A stretch of 9,625 bases of DNA from an uncultured Erysipelotrichaceae bacterium (lineage in GTDB: Bacteria > Bacillota_I > Bacilli_A > Erysipelotrichales > Erysipelotrichaceae), in assembly GCA_902803275.1 (NCBI GenBank), contig CADCPE010000067.1:1-9625 (forward strand). Reading direction: 5' to 3'. Below, piece by piece: positions 1 through 6,523 of the stretch. A model generated the notes under the pieces. The model had not been told where the DNA came from. It saw nothing but the letters and a program-made list of their open reading frames with translations, and ran no database searches. Each line of letters begins with the position of its first letter. Within the stretch, counting starts at the first letter, position 1. Both the position numbers and the translations under genes were made by a program.

Positions 1-162
1 ACTATCACGGAGACCAGCCCGGCTATCAAAGGCGCTCCTTCAACTCAGACCAAGGACGCTGTTACCGAAACAGGTCTCTCATTAAGAGTTCCGCAGTTCA
101 TTGAACAGGGTGAGAAGGTTTCTGTCAGCACTGCCGATGGCAAGTACTCAGGAAGAGCTTAA
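1..162 (+). CDS. efp: Elongation factor P, C-terminal end (partial)
   Basis: This is the last 53 codons of a gene entering from the left edge, open in frame 1 and ending in TAA at 160-162. The peptide has the pattern of the EF-P C-terminal OB domain: an ETSPAIKG stretch (family ETDPGLKG), then KDAVTETGLSLRVPQFI (family KPATLETGAVVQVPLFI), then a final EGE-VxVxTADGKY-S-R tail. EF-P binds the ribosome between the P and E sites and relieves stalling at polyproline stretches; it acts in the cytoplasm. The residue that is modified in many species lies in domain I, outside the window, so the modification type cannot be read. The gene is followed closely by a strong terminator. The family call is confident despite the short length because the motif order matches through to the stop. 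Confidence 0.9.
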   Translation, partial: TITETSPAIKGAPSTQTKDAVTETGLSLRVPQFIEQGEKVSVSTADGKYSGRA

Positions 163-185
163 AGAAAAACGCACATAGGATTATG

Positions 186-223
186 AAGAGGGACTGCAGG
201 ATTATTATCAGTCCTTCTTTTTT
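186..223 (+). terminator. Rho-independent terminator after efp
   Basis: AAGAGGGACTG (186-196) pairs with CAGTCCTTCTT (209-219), an 11-bp stem with one G-U wobble. The loop is 12 nt and a T-rich run continues to 223. It starts 24 nt after the efp stop and ends only 25 nt before the next start codon. Confidence 0.85.
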
Positions 224-248
224 AACTAGTAAGTAAAGGAAAAGGAAA

Positions 249-470
249 ATGTTGACAGAGAAAGAAAAGGAAATGTTAAATACCTCTCCGGCAAACAGAA
301 GCAGCGAATTACTAGGTGAATTCGATATTCAGGACGCCCTGGATCTGATCAGTCTGCACAAAAACAATATGACATCGACCGACGATGCAACTGTACTGAT
401 CAGTCTCAACGAGATCGTAAACATCATTATTGATGCTTATTCACTGGGATACACAAGAGGAAAGAAATAG
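249..470 (+). CDS. Small unknown protein, 73 aa
   Basis: I do not recognise this family. The ATG at 249 is preceded by AAAGGA (235-240, 8 nt spacing) and a second AAAGG, so the start is well supported. The product is acidic in its first half (ELLGEFDIQDALDLI), has no signal peptide or hydrophobic membrane segment, and looks like two or three amphipathic helices. The C-terminal half (ISLNEIVNIIIDAYSLGYTRGKK, residues 51-73) reads as one long helix with a basic end. A small cytoplasmic helical protein, perhaps an adaptor or regulator, is all that can be inferred. Its TAG stop (468-470) directly abuts the ATG of the Sel1 lipoprotein at 471, so the two are almost certainly co-transcribed and translationally coupled. 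There is little room for a promoter between the efp terminator and this gene. Confidence 0.75.
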   Translation: MLTEKEKEMLNTSPANRSSELLGEFDIQDALDLISLHKNNMTSTDDATVLISLNEIVNIIIDAYSLGYTRGKK

Positions 471-1550
471 ATGAAAAAACTGGTAAGAATACTGTGTTTG
501 ATCATGACGGCTGTTCTGGTACTATGTTCATGCAGCAGTTCACCAAAACCTGAAGAACTGCCTCAAATCGATGAGAATTTCGAACAGGGAATAAACTGCT
601 GGTATGGGATCAACGGTGCAGATTTTGATATGGAAAAAGCCCGTGAGTATTTCAGACTTTCATTAGAAAGCAGCAATGATAAAGCCCTTTACTGGTTAGG
701 CAATATCAGACGCTATGATCAGGACAAGGAGAGATTCTCAGAAGTTCTTGATTACTATCAGAAGTCTGCCGATGCGGACCACGGCTACGGCTACTATGGA
801 TTGGGAACACTATATGAAACTGGATATGGGGTGCAAAAGGATATCGAGAAAGCTCTTGAGTGTTACCGGAAAGCACTCGAGCTGAACTGTGAGATGGGAG
901 CAGTGGCGCTGGGTTATTTCTATGCCAATGCTTCTCACATGGACAACAATATTGAAACCGATATCGAAAAGGCAAAAGAATATCTGCTTAAAGGACTTGA
1001 AAGCAGAGATTTTGAGACAAGAAACATGGCCAGAGTATTGCTTGGTGATTTTTGTCTTTATGCTGTGGACGCAGAAAGAAACGAAGCTGAAGCCGAGTCA
1101 TACTACAAAAAGGCTGCAGAGGAAGGCTACTATCTTGGATGCAGAAGGATGGGAGACCTTTACCGTTATGGTGTCAGATCAGATGACAGCAAGATCATCG
1201 AATACTATGAATTGGAAGCAAAGCACGGTTACGGATATTCTCTGGCAGAAATATACCTCAACGGTGTAAACAGTATAGGCCAGGATCCTGAAAAGGGTAT
1301 AGCTTTACTGAATGAGACGATTGAAAAAGGTGATCGCAGTGCTGCCATGTGTCTGTGCGGACTGGTATACGCAAATGCCAGCGGCACGGGTGTGGCCAAA
1401 AACAAGGAAGAAGCGATAGAACTGTGCTTTAAAGCGATTGACGCCTGCGGACCGTTTGATGACAGTGACAGCCCGGATGATCGTCTGCACAAGCCTTTGC
1501 CTTATGCCAGATATATCCTGGATCATTATGGCGTAGCATATGAAAACTAA
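471..1550 (+). CDS. Sel1/TPR-like repeat lipoprotein
   Basis: This 359-residue protein starts with a type II signal peptide: MKK, a hydrophobic core at about residues 4-18, and lipobox LCS-C with the lipidated cysteine predicted at C21, followed by a Ser-rich linker. The rest is a series of Sel1-like helical repeats. The clearest run from residues 70-116 (KALYWLGNIRR ... GYYGLGTLYETGYGV), 125-150 (IEKALECYRKA ... GAVALGYFYANA), 164-192, 204-235 (EAESYYKKAAEEGYYLGCRR), 253-280 and 288-320 (AAMCLCGLVYANASGTGV). Sel1 repeats are protein-protein interaction scaffolds, so an envelope-anchored scaffold exposed on the outside of the membrane is the likely role; the partner is unknown. AGAGG (456-460) lies 10 nt before the ATG, and the upstream 73-aa gene ends at the preceding base. 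The tail after residue 325 (DDSDSPDDRLHKPLP) is probably less ordered. Confidence 0.88.
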   Translation: MKKLVRILCLIMTAVLVLCSCSSSPKPEELPQIDENFEQGINCWYGINGADFDMEKAREYFRLSLESSNDKALYWLGNIRRYDQDKERFSEVLDYYQKSADADHGYGYYGLGTLYETGYGVQKDIEKALECYRKALELNCEMGAVALGYFYANASHMDNNIETDIEKAKEYLLKGLESRDFETRNMARVLLGDFCLYAVDAERNEAEAESYYKKAAEEGYYLGCRRMGDLYRYGVRSDDSKIIEYYELEAKHGYGYSLAEIYLNGVNSIGQDPEKGIALLNETIEKGDRSAAMCLCGLVYANASGTGVAKNKEEAIELCFKAIDACGPFDDSDSPDDRLHKPLPYARYILDHYGVAYEN

Positions 1551-1562
1551 ACCTTAGTTCTT
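1545..1562 (+). terminator. Weak possible terminator after Sel1 gene
   Basis: AACTAA (1545-1550, including the stop codon) and TTAGTT (1554-1559) form a perfect 6-bp inverted repeat with a 3-nt ACC loop. It is mostly A-T pairs and is followed by CTTCTTC rather than a clean T run. It may be chance; no better terminator is seen before the GGDEF gene. Confidence 0.2.
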
Positions 1563-1711
1563 CTTCAAATCAGCATCACATCTATTGCAACATTTTTCTT
1601 GATCTGTAAACGAAAATAATAAAAAAACGGCAACGAATCAAAGAAAATCGCGATAGAATTTATATATCAGTACGTGGCATTAATTAGTAGTGAAATCAAA
1701 GATAATTAGGC

Positions 1712-1717
1712 AGGTGA
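1712..1717 (+). promoter_or_regulatory. Ribosome binding site fixing the GGDEF gene start
   Basis: AGGTGA sits 8 nt before the ATG at 1726. The in-frame GTG at 1690 has no purine-rich site upstream (TACGTGGCATTAATTAGTA), so 1726 is the likely start. The gap from the Sel1 stop to here (1551-1725) holds -10-like hexamers such as TAGAAT at 1654-1659 without a convincing -35, so I do not place a promoter. Confidence 0.75.
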
Positions 1718-1725
1718 AGAGATCA

Positions 1726-3885
1726 ATGAAAAACGAAAAAGAAGATACAATGACCAACAAACTGAGAAAAAACACAGTAATGCAGCTGCAGGTCGGTTTG
1801 CCAAAGAAGATCATCATAACGATAGGCGTCATGAGTGCACTGATCTTCTTTGTTTATCATTTCAATGTTCCAAATCCAAATATGATCCTGATCGCGGGGC
1901 TTGTTTTGTGTTCCGCATTGTTTGGCTATGGCGGCGGAATTGTCGCAGCACTTATCATGTTCGGTTATACGCTGTTCTTTTTCTCCACAGACAACAGCTT
2001 TATAAACTTTACACCGCAGAACCTGCAGAAGGTCATCGTTTCAATGATCGGAATCGTTGCCGATATGCTTTTTGTCTGTTCCCTGAAAAAAGCTGAGATC
2101 AAGGAATTCAAAGAGGTCGACGAACTGACCGGCCAGCTGAATGTTCAGAAAGCCACACTGAGTTCTCTTTTGAATCACATGCCTGCCATGAGCTTTTACA
2201 AGGATGCGAAGTCCGGTGTGTATCTTGCGTGCAACCAGGCATTTGCTGAATATGCAAACAAGAAGAGTCCGGCTGAGGTCGTTGGTCTAACAGATTTTGA
2301 GATCTTCGATCCGCTGACGGCCAGACATTTTGATGACGATGATAAGAAAGCACTTTCGATGGATGAGCCTTATATCTTCTTTGAAGATGTTCCCGATGCG
2401 GCTGGAAATCAGAAGCAGTTCCAGACGACAAAACTGAAGTTTGCCGATGAGACCGGTCGCTTGTACATTCTCGGCATGTGCATGGATGTTACGGAGTTCG
2501 TCAGCATCAGAAAAGAAAACGAGCAGACCAGAGCCGCTTATCAGGAAGTCTTAAATACAAGGGATGTCTATGAAAACGTCATCAACGCTTTATCTGAAGA
2601 TTATTTCGATATGTATTATGTGGATCTTGCCACAGATGAATACATCGAATATGGCTCAAGGACTGAAAAAGGGCAGTTCATGAACGGGTTGCGCGGAAGA
2701 GATTTCTTCAATGAGACGAAGAAGAATGCCCTGACCTTTGTCTATGAAAAGGACCAGCAGCAGTTTATTGACCGAATGGATAAGGAAAAACTGCTGGAAG
2801 AGATCGAAAAACACGGATCCTGCAGCTTTGCTTATCGTCTTCTGATCGAAGGCGAACCCGTATATGTCAACATGAAAGTCAAAAAGATCGAAGAGCACAT
2901 CATCATCGGTGTCAGCAATGTTGATCTGCAGATAAAACAGAGGATGGAGGCGGCGCGTGATGCTGAAGAAAAAAAATCCTACCGACGTATCAGTGCTTTG
3001 AACGGCAACCTCATCGTGCTCTACTTTGTAGATCCGGAAAACGGACAGTTTACGCAGTACAGCGCTTCCAAAGAATTTGAAGATCTCGGCATTTCCAAGC
3101 AGGGAGCCGATTTCTTCGGCACCACTTATGAGAACAGCCTTAGAACGATCCATCCGGAAGATCAGGCACTATTCCATTCACAGGTCACAAAAGAGAATGT
3201 CCTGGCGACGATCGAAAGGGACGGCATATTCGCGCTGGATTATCGCCTGATGGTCGGAGAGCTTCCGACCTATGTAAGACTGAAAGCGGCCAAGGTCGAG
3301 GAAGACGGCAAGACCGTGCTGATCATCGGTCTGTTGGATGAAGACGCGCAGATACGTCAGGAACAGGAATATGTCAAAAATCTGTCGGCAGCCAGAAAAA
3401 TGGCGACCATCGATTCTTTGACGGGTGTCAAGAATAAACATGCTTTCGTGCAATGGGAAGAGAAAATAAACGAAGCGATCAGAAACGGCACGCAGGAACC
3501 TTTTGCGGTCGTGGTCTGTGATATCAACAATCTGAAAGCGGTCAACGATCTTTATGGACATAAAGAAGGGGATGAATGCATCAGAAACGCCAGCGCAAAG
3601 ATCTGCAGGGTCTTCGCTCATAGCCCGGTATTCAGGATCGGAGGAGACGAGTTCGTTGTCATCCTGAGTGATGGCGATTATCTAAAGCGGGCGGAACTGA
3701 TGGAGGAGATCAACGAAGTTCCGAGTGATCAATCAAAGATCAGAATCGGCGAAACCATTGCGGCTGGCATGGTCGAGTATGATAAAGACCTTCATTTTTC
3801 GCTTCTGAGTGTTTTTGATGAAGCGGATCGCGCCATGTATGAACGCAAACGGGCCTTAAAAGATCTGTTTGGATCAAATGGATGA
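1726..3885 (+). CDS. Membrane-bound PAS-GGDEF protein, probable diguanylate cyclase
   Basis: The 719-residue product probably makes the second messenger c-di-GMP from two GTP at the inner face of the membrane. Four predicted membrane segments (about 27-45, 51-67, 70-87, 103-120) resemble the short four-helix sensor module of KdpD-type proteins. A PAS domain follows at about 144-260 (SFYKD ... NQAFAEYANKK ... ILGMCMDVTE). Two further PAS-like units at about 280-405 and 417-547 resemble each other (SFAYRLLIEGEPVYVNMK versus ALDYRLMVGELPTYVRLK) and look like an internal duplication. The GGDEF domain covers about 556-715, with TIDSLTGVKNK at its start, D599 in CDINNLKAVND, and an intact GGDEF at 639-643. 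The usual RxxD inhibitory site would fall at positions 630-633, which read FAHS, so feedback inhibition by c-di-GMP through that site is not expected. No EAL or HD-GYP domain is attached. The start is chosen from AGGTGA. It appears to be transcribed alone and ends at a shared terminator. Catalytic activity is inferred from the motif. Confidence 0.9.
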   Translation: MKNEKEDTMTNKLRKNTVMQLQVGLPKKIIITIGVMSALIFFVYHFNVPNPNMILIAGLVLCSALFGYGGGIVAALIMFGYTLFFFSTDNSFINFTPQNLQKVIVSMIGIVADMLFVCSLKKAEIKEFKEVDELTGQLNVQKATLSSLLNHMPAMSFYKDAKSGVYLACNQAFAEYANKKSPAEVVGLTDFEIFDPLTARHFDDDDKKALSMDEPYIFFEDVPDAAGNQKQFQTTKLKFADETGRLYILGMCMDVTEFVSIRKENEQTRAAYQEVLNTRDVYENVINALSEDYFDMYYVDLATDEYIEYGSRTEKGQFMNGLRGRDFFNETKKNALTFVYEKDQQQFIDRMDKEKLLEEIEKHGSCSFAYRLLIEGEPVYVNMKVKKIEEHIIIGVSNVDLQIKQRMEAARDAEEKKSYRRISALNGNLIVLYFVDPENGQFTQYSASKEFEDLGISKQGADFFGTTYENSLRTIHPEDQALFHSQVTKENVLATIERDGIFALDYRLMVGELPTYVRLKAAKVEEDGKTVLIIGLLDEDAQIRQEQEYVKNLSAARKMATIDSLTGVKNKHAFVQWEEKINEAIRNGTQEPFAVVVCDINNLKAVNDLYGHKEGDECIRNASAKICRVFAHSPVFRIGGDEFVVILSDGDYLKRAELMEEINEVPSDQSKIRIGETIAAGMVEYDKDLHFSLLSVFDEADRAMYERKRALKDLFGSNG

Positions 3886-3899
3886 AAACTGATGCATGA

Positions 3900-3940
3900 G
3901 ATATAGACAGCGATATGTCAAAAAAGCCGCTGTATATATC
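3900..3940. repeat. Imperfect inverted repeat / stem-loop
   Basis: GATATAGACAGCG (3900-3912) pairs with CGCTGTATATATC (3928-3940), 13 bp with one mismatch and a 15-nt loop, in the 3' untranslated stretch of the GGDEF gene. It is followed by GGGATG, not a T run, so it is not a classical terminator. It could protect mRNA ends or be a relic of a small repeat element. Confidence 0.5.
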
Positions 3941-3987
3941 GGGATGCGGTATCGATTCATTAAGGATCAAAGGATAATTAAACAAAG

Positions 3988-4017
3988 AAAAGACGGGGAT
4001 CTAATTACCCGTCTTTA
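3988..4017. terminator. Bidirectional terminator between convergent genes
   Basis: AAAGACGGG (3989-3997) pairs perfectly with CCCGTCTTT (4008-4016). On the minus strand the hairpin runs into TTTTCTTTGTTT, a good U-tract; on the plus strand it is followed by TTTAGTTTGCTTT, which is weaker. It serves the plus-strand GGDEF gene and the minus-strand lipoprotein operon. The stop codon of the last minus-strand gene (TAA at 4017-4015) lies in the hairpin arm. Confidence 0.85.
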
Positions 4018-4566
4018 GTTTGCTTTGTTGTATCTGATGGTATAGAAAGTGTTGTTCTCCCCCATGGAGATATGAACAATACCTTTGCGGGCATTGAAAC
4101 GATACCAGATCACCGTTCCCCCGTTTGCCTCGGCATAAGGCTCCTCGCCGGAAGAAGAGGGTTTGCCGTAGTCTTCTTCAAGATGAGTAAGACATTCATC
4201 AAAGGAAAGATCCTTCAGGTCTACATAGAGAATAACTTCATGGAAGATCTTCCGATTATCATCGGCCGGATCAAAGAAGACAGTTCCCTGTGCGAAGGAA
4301 CCGTATATTCTACCTTTGACAGCGACACTAATAGAATCGATATACTTTTCATCAATACAAAGATCTTTGACACTTTTGCCTATCCAGTCAAAAGTATCAA
4401 GCAGATCATCTACCTGATATTCCTGTTTTTCAATGATCTCTACATCGAGATCGCTGTCTTCTCTATTACAGGAAGCCATGATCACCATTGTCAGAATAGG
4501 AAGGATAAATCTTCCTGTCTCTATTCCTTCCAGAGCTTGAAGCGGTCGCCGGATCTCGACATGCAC
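4015..4566 (-). CDS. Unknown lipoprotein with uncertain start
   Basis: I do not recognise this family. Read from GTG at 4566 it has 183 residues. The region FILPILTMVIMASC (about 20-33) is a hydrophobic segment ending in a lipobox (M-A-S-C, lipidated C33), so the mature protein is an envelope lipoprotein of about 150 residues. It begins with an acidic linker (NREDSDLDVEIIEKQEYQ). The body has alternating strand-like stretches (ISVAVKGRIYGS, GTVFFD, EVILYVDLKDLSF, GGTVIWYRF, GIVHISMGENNTFYTIRY) and looks like a small alpha/beta fold. The start is a problem: between the upstream gene's stop (4521-4523) and the hydrophobic segment there is no ATG, GTG or TTG. The GTG at 4566 would overlap the upstream gene by 46 nt and has no ribosome binding site. 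An ATA at 4524-4522, overlapping the upstream TAG, would give a normal-length signal peptide. It is last in a three-gene operon. Confidence 0.72.
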   Translation of the reverse strand: MHVEIRRPLQALEGIETGRFILPILTMVIMASCNREDSDLDVEIIEKQEYQVDDLLDTFDWIGKSVKDLCIDEKYIDSISVAVKGRIYGSFAQGTVFFDPADDNRKIFHEVILYVDLKDLSFDECLTHLEEDYGKPSSSGEEPYAEANGGTVIWYRFNARKGIVHISMGENNTFYTIRYNKAN

Positions 4567-5588
4567 AGATCGGTCTTGAGTTCAAGCGTTTCGCCATCAA
4601 CGGATTCAAAGATTATTTTCTTGATGGTATCGCAGCCGATGCCGTCTCCGCAGTTGAAGCCCATCATGCCGCTGCCGTCTGTCACCTCGCAAGCCCAGCC
4701 GTTCTGCTCAGGAGAACAGTAGCCGGTGTATTTGCCCATACCGGCATAGACGTTTTCATAGAACAGGAAAGAGAAATCCGAAGCGATCGTGATAGTAGGC
4801 AGATAATCTTCGTTGACATCCTGGATCGGTTCATGGATATAGGTCTGTGTCTTGAAAGTGAAGGTTTCATCAGGCTTGGTATAACCGGCAGGGACCTTTC
4901 CGTCTGTAGTGAAGATATCACCTTTCTTTGATCCGTCGAGATCGTCGTTGAGGATCAGTGAATTCTCATCATTGATCAGGAAAACGAAATTGTAGACCTT
5001 GTTGCCATTGGCGTCGTTGAACGGATCGAAGTTGGAAAACATGTAGGCATTTCCTTCCTTGCCCCATAGACCGTTTACTTCTGTGATGCCATTAGAACCT
5101 TTTTCGATCAGCGCAAATGACTTGTCATCATGGATCTCGATATAAGACTGATTGGCCATCGGCTGCATGGCATTGTAGTAGATGATGTAATCAAAGTCTT
5201 CAATGCCGTATGGCAGAATCTCCGTATTTGGTTTTTCTGTTGAAAAGACATCGGATGCATTGGCACCGGTCAATCCGGTTCTTAGGATCAGGTTGTTTTC
5301 GTCCTTGACCTCAAACTTGAATTCCTTGTCGTCAGCCTTCAAGGTAACAACGCCGTCCTTAAGCGTCCATGTTCCGTTGTATTCGTTCATGCCTCCGACG
5401 TAATAATCGCTCAGGACGAAAGATTCATCCTTGCCCAGCCAGAGTCTTGAGCGTTCCGTATAGATAAAGGAATCAGCGGTGTCGTAGAAGGTCTTGCCGG
5501 CAATATTTTCCGTTTCTTCCTTTTTACCGCCTGTGCATCCGCATAAAAGCATTAAAGCACAGAAGATAGTCAGAATAGTTTTTTTCAT
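4521..5588 (-). CDS. Lipoprotein with three tandem related domains
   Basis: From the ATG at 5588 this is 355 residues: MKKTILTIFCALMLLCGC, with lipobox LCG-C and predicted lipidated C18. The mature protein consists of three related units at about 31-117, 129-227 and 243-353. Each has a DESF/DKSF/DFSF strand (the D-x-SF motif), then a glycine-rich NEYNGTW / TEVNGLW / GKYTGYC element, and closes with a L-x-L ... SDVF / GDIF / GDRF motif. The pattern suggests three small beta-rich domains, perhaps lipocalin-like barrels, facing the outside; no enzymatic motif is visible. The third unit contains five cysteines (about C291, C300, C313, C319, C342) that the other two lack. Earlier in-frame ATGs at 5600 and 5597 lie on or 2 nt after AAAGGA (5605-5600), too close to use, while 5588 lies 11 nt after it. 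It follows the DVGPK protein gene by about 20 nt and is second in the operon. I do not know a named family for it. Confidence 0.82.
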   Translation of the reverse strand: MKKTILTIFCALMLLCGCTGGKKEETENIAGKTFYDTADSFIYTERSRLWLGKDESFVLSDYYVGGMNEYNGTWTLKDGVVTLKADDKEFKFEVKDENNLILRTGLTGANASDVFSTEKPNTEILPYGIEDFDYIIYYNAMQPMANQSYIEIHDDKSFALIEKGSNGITEVNGLWGKEGNAYMFSNFDPFNDANGNKVYNFVFLINDENSLILNDDLDGSKKGDIFTTDGKVPAGYTKPDETFTFKTQTYIHEPIQDVNEDYLPTITIASDFSFLFYENVYAGMGKYTGYCSPEQNGWACEVTDGSGMMGFNCGDGIGCDTIKKIIFESVDGETLELKTDLCMSRSGDRFKLWKE

Positions 5589-5599
5589 ATCGTTCATCA

Positions 5600-5605
5600 T
5601 CCTTT
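5600..5605 (-). promoter_or_regulatory. Ribosome binding site of triple-repeat lipoprotein
   Basis: AAAGGA on the minus strand overlaps the first possible ATG (5600), which rules that start out and points to the ATG at 5588, 11 nt downstream. Confidence 0.6.
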
Positions 5606-5607
5606 CG

Positions 5608-6432
5608 TTAATATATGAGACCCCATATCACTCCTGCGACAAACGTCAGACCGTTTGCGAGAGTTGTATAGATCGGGATAAGCCATTTCGGCTTCTTTTT
5701 GATCGCGATCAGATAGACGATCAGCTCGATCAGCCAGACTATACCTTCGCCGATCGGGAACAGGATCAGCCATGCATAGCCGCCCATCGAAACATCCGCG
5801 ATCGCCATAAACAGATTGAGCAGTATCTGGGTGATCAGGTTTGTTACTACGATCACAATGATCTGCTTCTTTTCCCTGTAGCCAAACAGCAGTCCAAGCA
5901 GAACTTCGACAGCCGTAGTTATCAGAGCTCTAAGGAGGAACTTGCCGATGTTTGAAGAAGTCTGGTCGACTTCCTCAACTTTGAGCTCAGGACCGTATTC
6001 GACAATGAATCTTGCATCAAAAGCCTGCTTCTTGAAAGCATCAGAGACCTTGAGGCTTCCATCAGCGACATTGTATATGGCGATCTTGAATTCGCTTGGC
6101 GGATAGTAGGTCCAGGAGAATGTGTTGTTTTCTGAACATTCCTGCACATGGCTTAACGTCTTATATCCGTCCTTATCCTGATAGTTCACGAAGGCTTCAG
6201 AGGCCGTTTTTGTTTCTTCGTCAGCAACATTAATGTTTACTGCACTTATCCATTGATATGGGCCGAATTCCTCTTTTGTAAGCAGGCCTACATAATAATG
6301 GTTCATAGGGGCATTGACTATCTCAATGGTCAACGATGCCTTAGGGCCTACATCAGCTGATACAGGTACAGCAAAAAATGATAAAAGCGCGATACTTAGC
6401 AATAATTGTGTTAACAGTTTTTTCATGATCAT
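5608..6432 (-). CDS. Unknown secreted-domain membrane protein (DVGPK type)
   Basis: The 274-residue protein has a cleavable-looking signal peptide (residues 1-26, ending VSA) followed immediately by DVGPKAS. From memory, a D-x-GPK-P/A-S start followed by an HYYVGLL-like strand recurs in uncharacterised Firmicutes membrane proteins; I cannot verify this here. Residues 27-160 form an extracellular beta-rich domain (SLTIEIVNAP, FSWTYYPPSEFKIAIYNV, ARFIVEYG). Residues 163-273 hold about four membrane segments (163-185, 189-211, 217-243, 249-273), with polar residues inside or near the bilayer: E176, TNLITQ (197-202) and E229/E236. The topology suggests a sensor, transporter accessory or membrane protease-like protein, but no catalytic motif is certain. 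The ATG at 6432 is used; an ATG at 6426 (MKKLLTQ) is equally possible, and neither has a good ribosome binding site (AGAAGAG about 12 nt away). It is the first gene of the minus-strand operon. Confidence 0.82.
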   Translation of the reverse strand: MIMKKLLTQLLLSIALLSFFAVPVSADVGPKASLTIEIVNAPMNHYYVGLLTKEEFGPYQWISAVNINVADEETKTASEAFVNYQDKDGYKTLSHVQECSENNTFSWTYYPPSEFKIAIYNVADGSLKVSDAFKKQAFDARFIVEYGPELKVEEVDQTSSNIGKFLLRALITTAVEVLLGLLFGYREKKQIIVIVVTNLITQILLNLFMAIADVSMGGYAWLILFPIGEGIVWLIELIVYLIAIKKKPKWLIPIYTTLANGLTFVAGVIWGLIY

Positions 6433-6456
6433 ATATAAATCAACTCTTCTATATTA

Positions 6457-6486
6457 ATAATAAAATATTCACTCGATTATTTTAAA
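6457..6486 (-). promoter_or_regulatory. Predicted promoter of the three-gene minus-strand operon
   Basis: On the minus strand, TTTAAA (6486-6481) is followed after 18 bp by TATTAT (6462-6457). Transcription would begin near 6450, just at the AGAAGAG before the first gene. The -35 hexamer is the same palindrome used by the divergent promoter. Confidence 0.4.
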
Positions 6487-6509
6487 GAATTCCGTCAAAT
6501 TAATATAAT
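6481..6509 (+). promoter_or_regulatory. Predicted promoter of the SDR gene
   Basis: TTTAAA (6481-6486), a 17-bp spacer, then a perfect TATAAT (6504-6509). The start site would fall near 6516, giving a leader of less than 10 nt before the ATG at 6524, with AGAAAGAAG (6512-6520) as a close purine-rich site. Confidence 0.5.
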
Positions 6510-6523
6510 ATAGAAAGAAGTAT

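Noticed and set aside
1690..1725. GTG at 1690 as start of the GGDEF protein
   Set aside because: No ribosome binding site before it, while AGGTGA stands 8 nt before the in-frame ATG at 1726.
1551..1725. Possible c-di-GMP riboswitch before the GGDEF gene
   Set aside because: The stretch is AT-rich, lacks the conserved GEMM core bases, and shows no stable stem pair.
2656..3153. Minus-strand open frame of 165 codons inside the GGDEF gene
   Set aside because: Overlaps the well-supported PAS-like units on the other strand and shows no independent support.
3886..3988. Possible tRNA or small RNA gene (GGTATCGATTC resembles a T-loop)
   Set aside because: No acceptor, D or anticodon stems can be drawn around it.
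4072..4722. Plus-strand open frame of 216 codons across the two lipoprotein genes
   Set aside because: The minus-strand frames have lipobox signals, domain repeats and operon spacing; this one has none.
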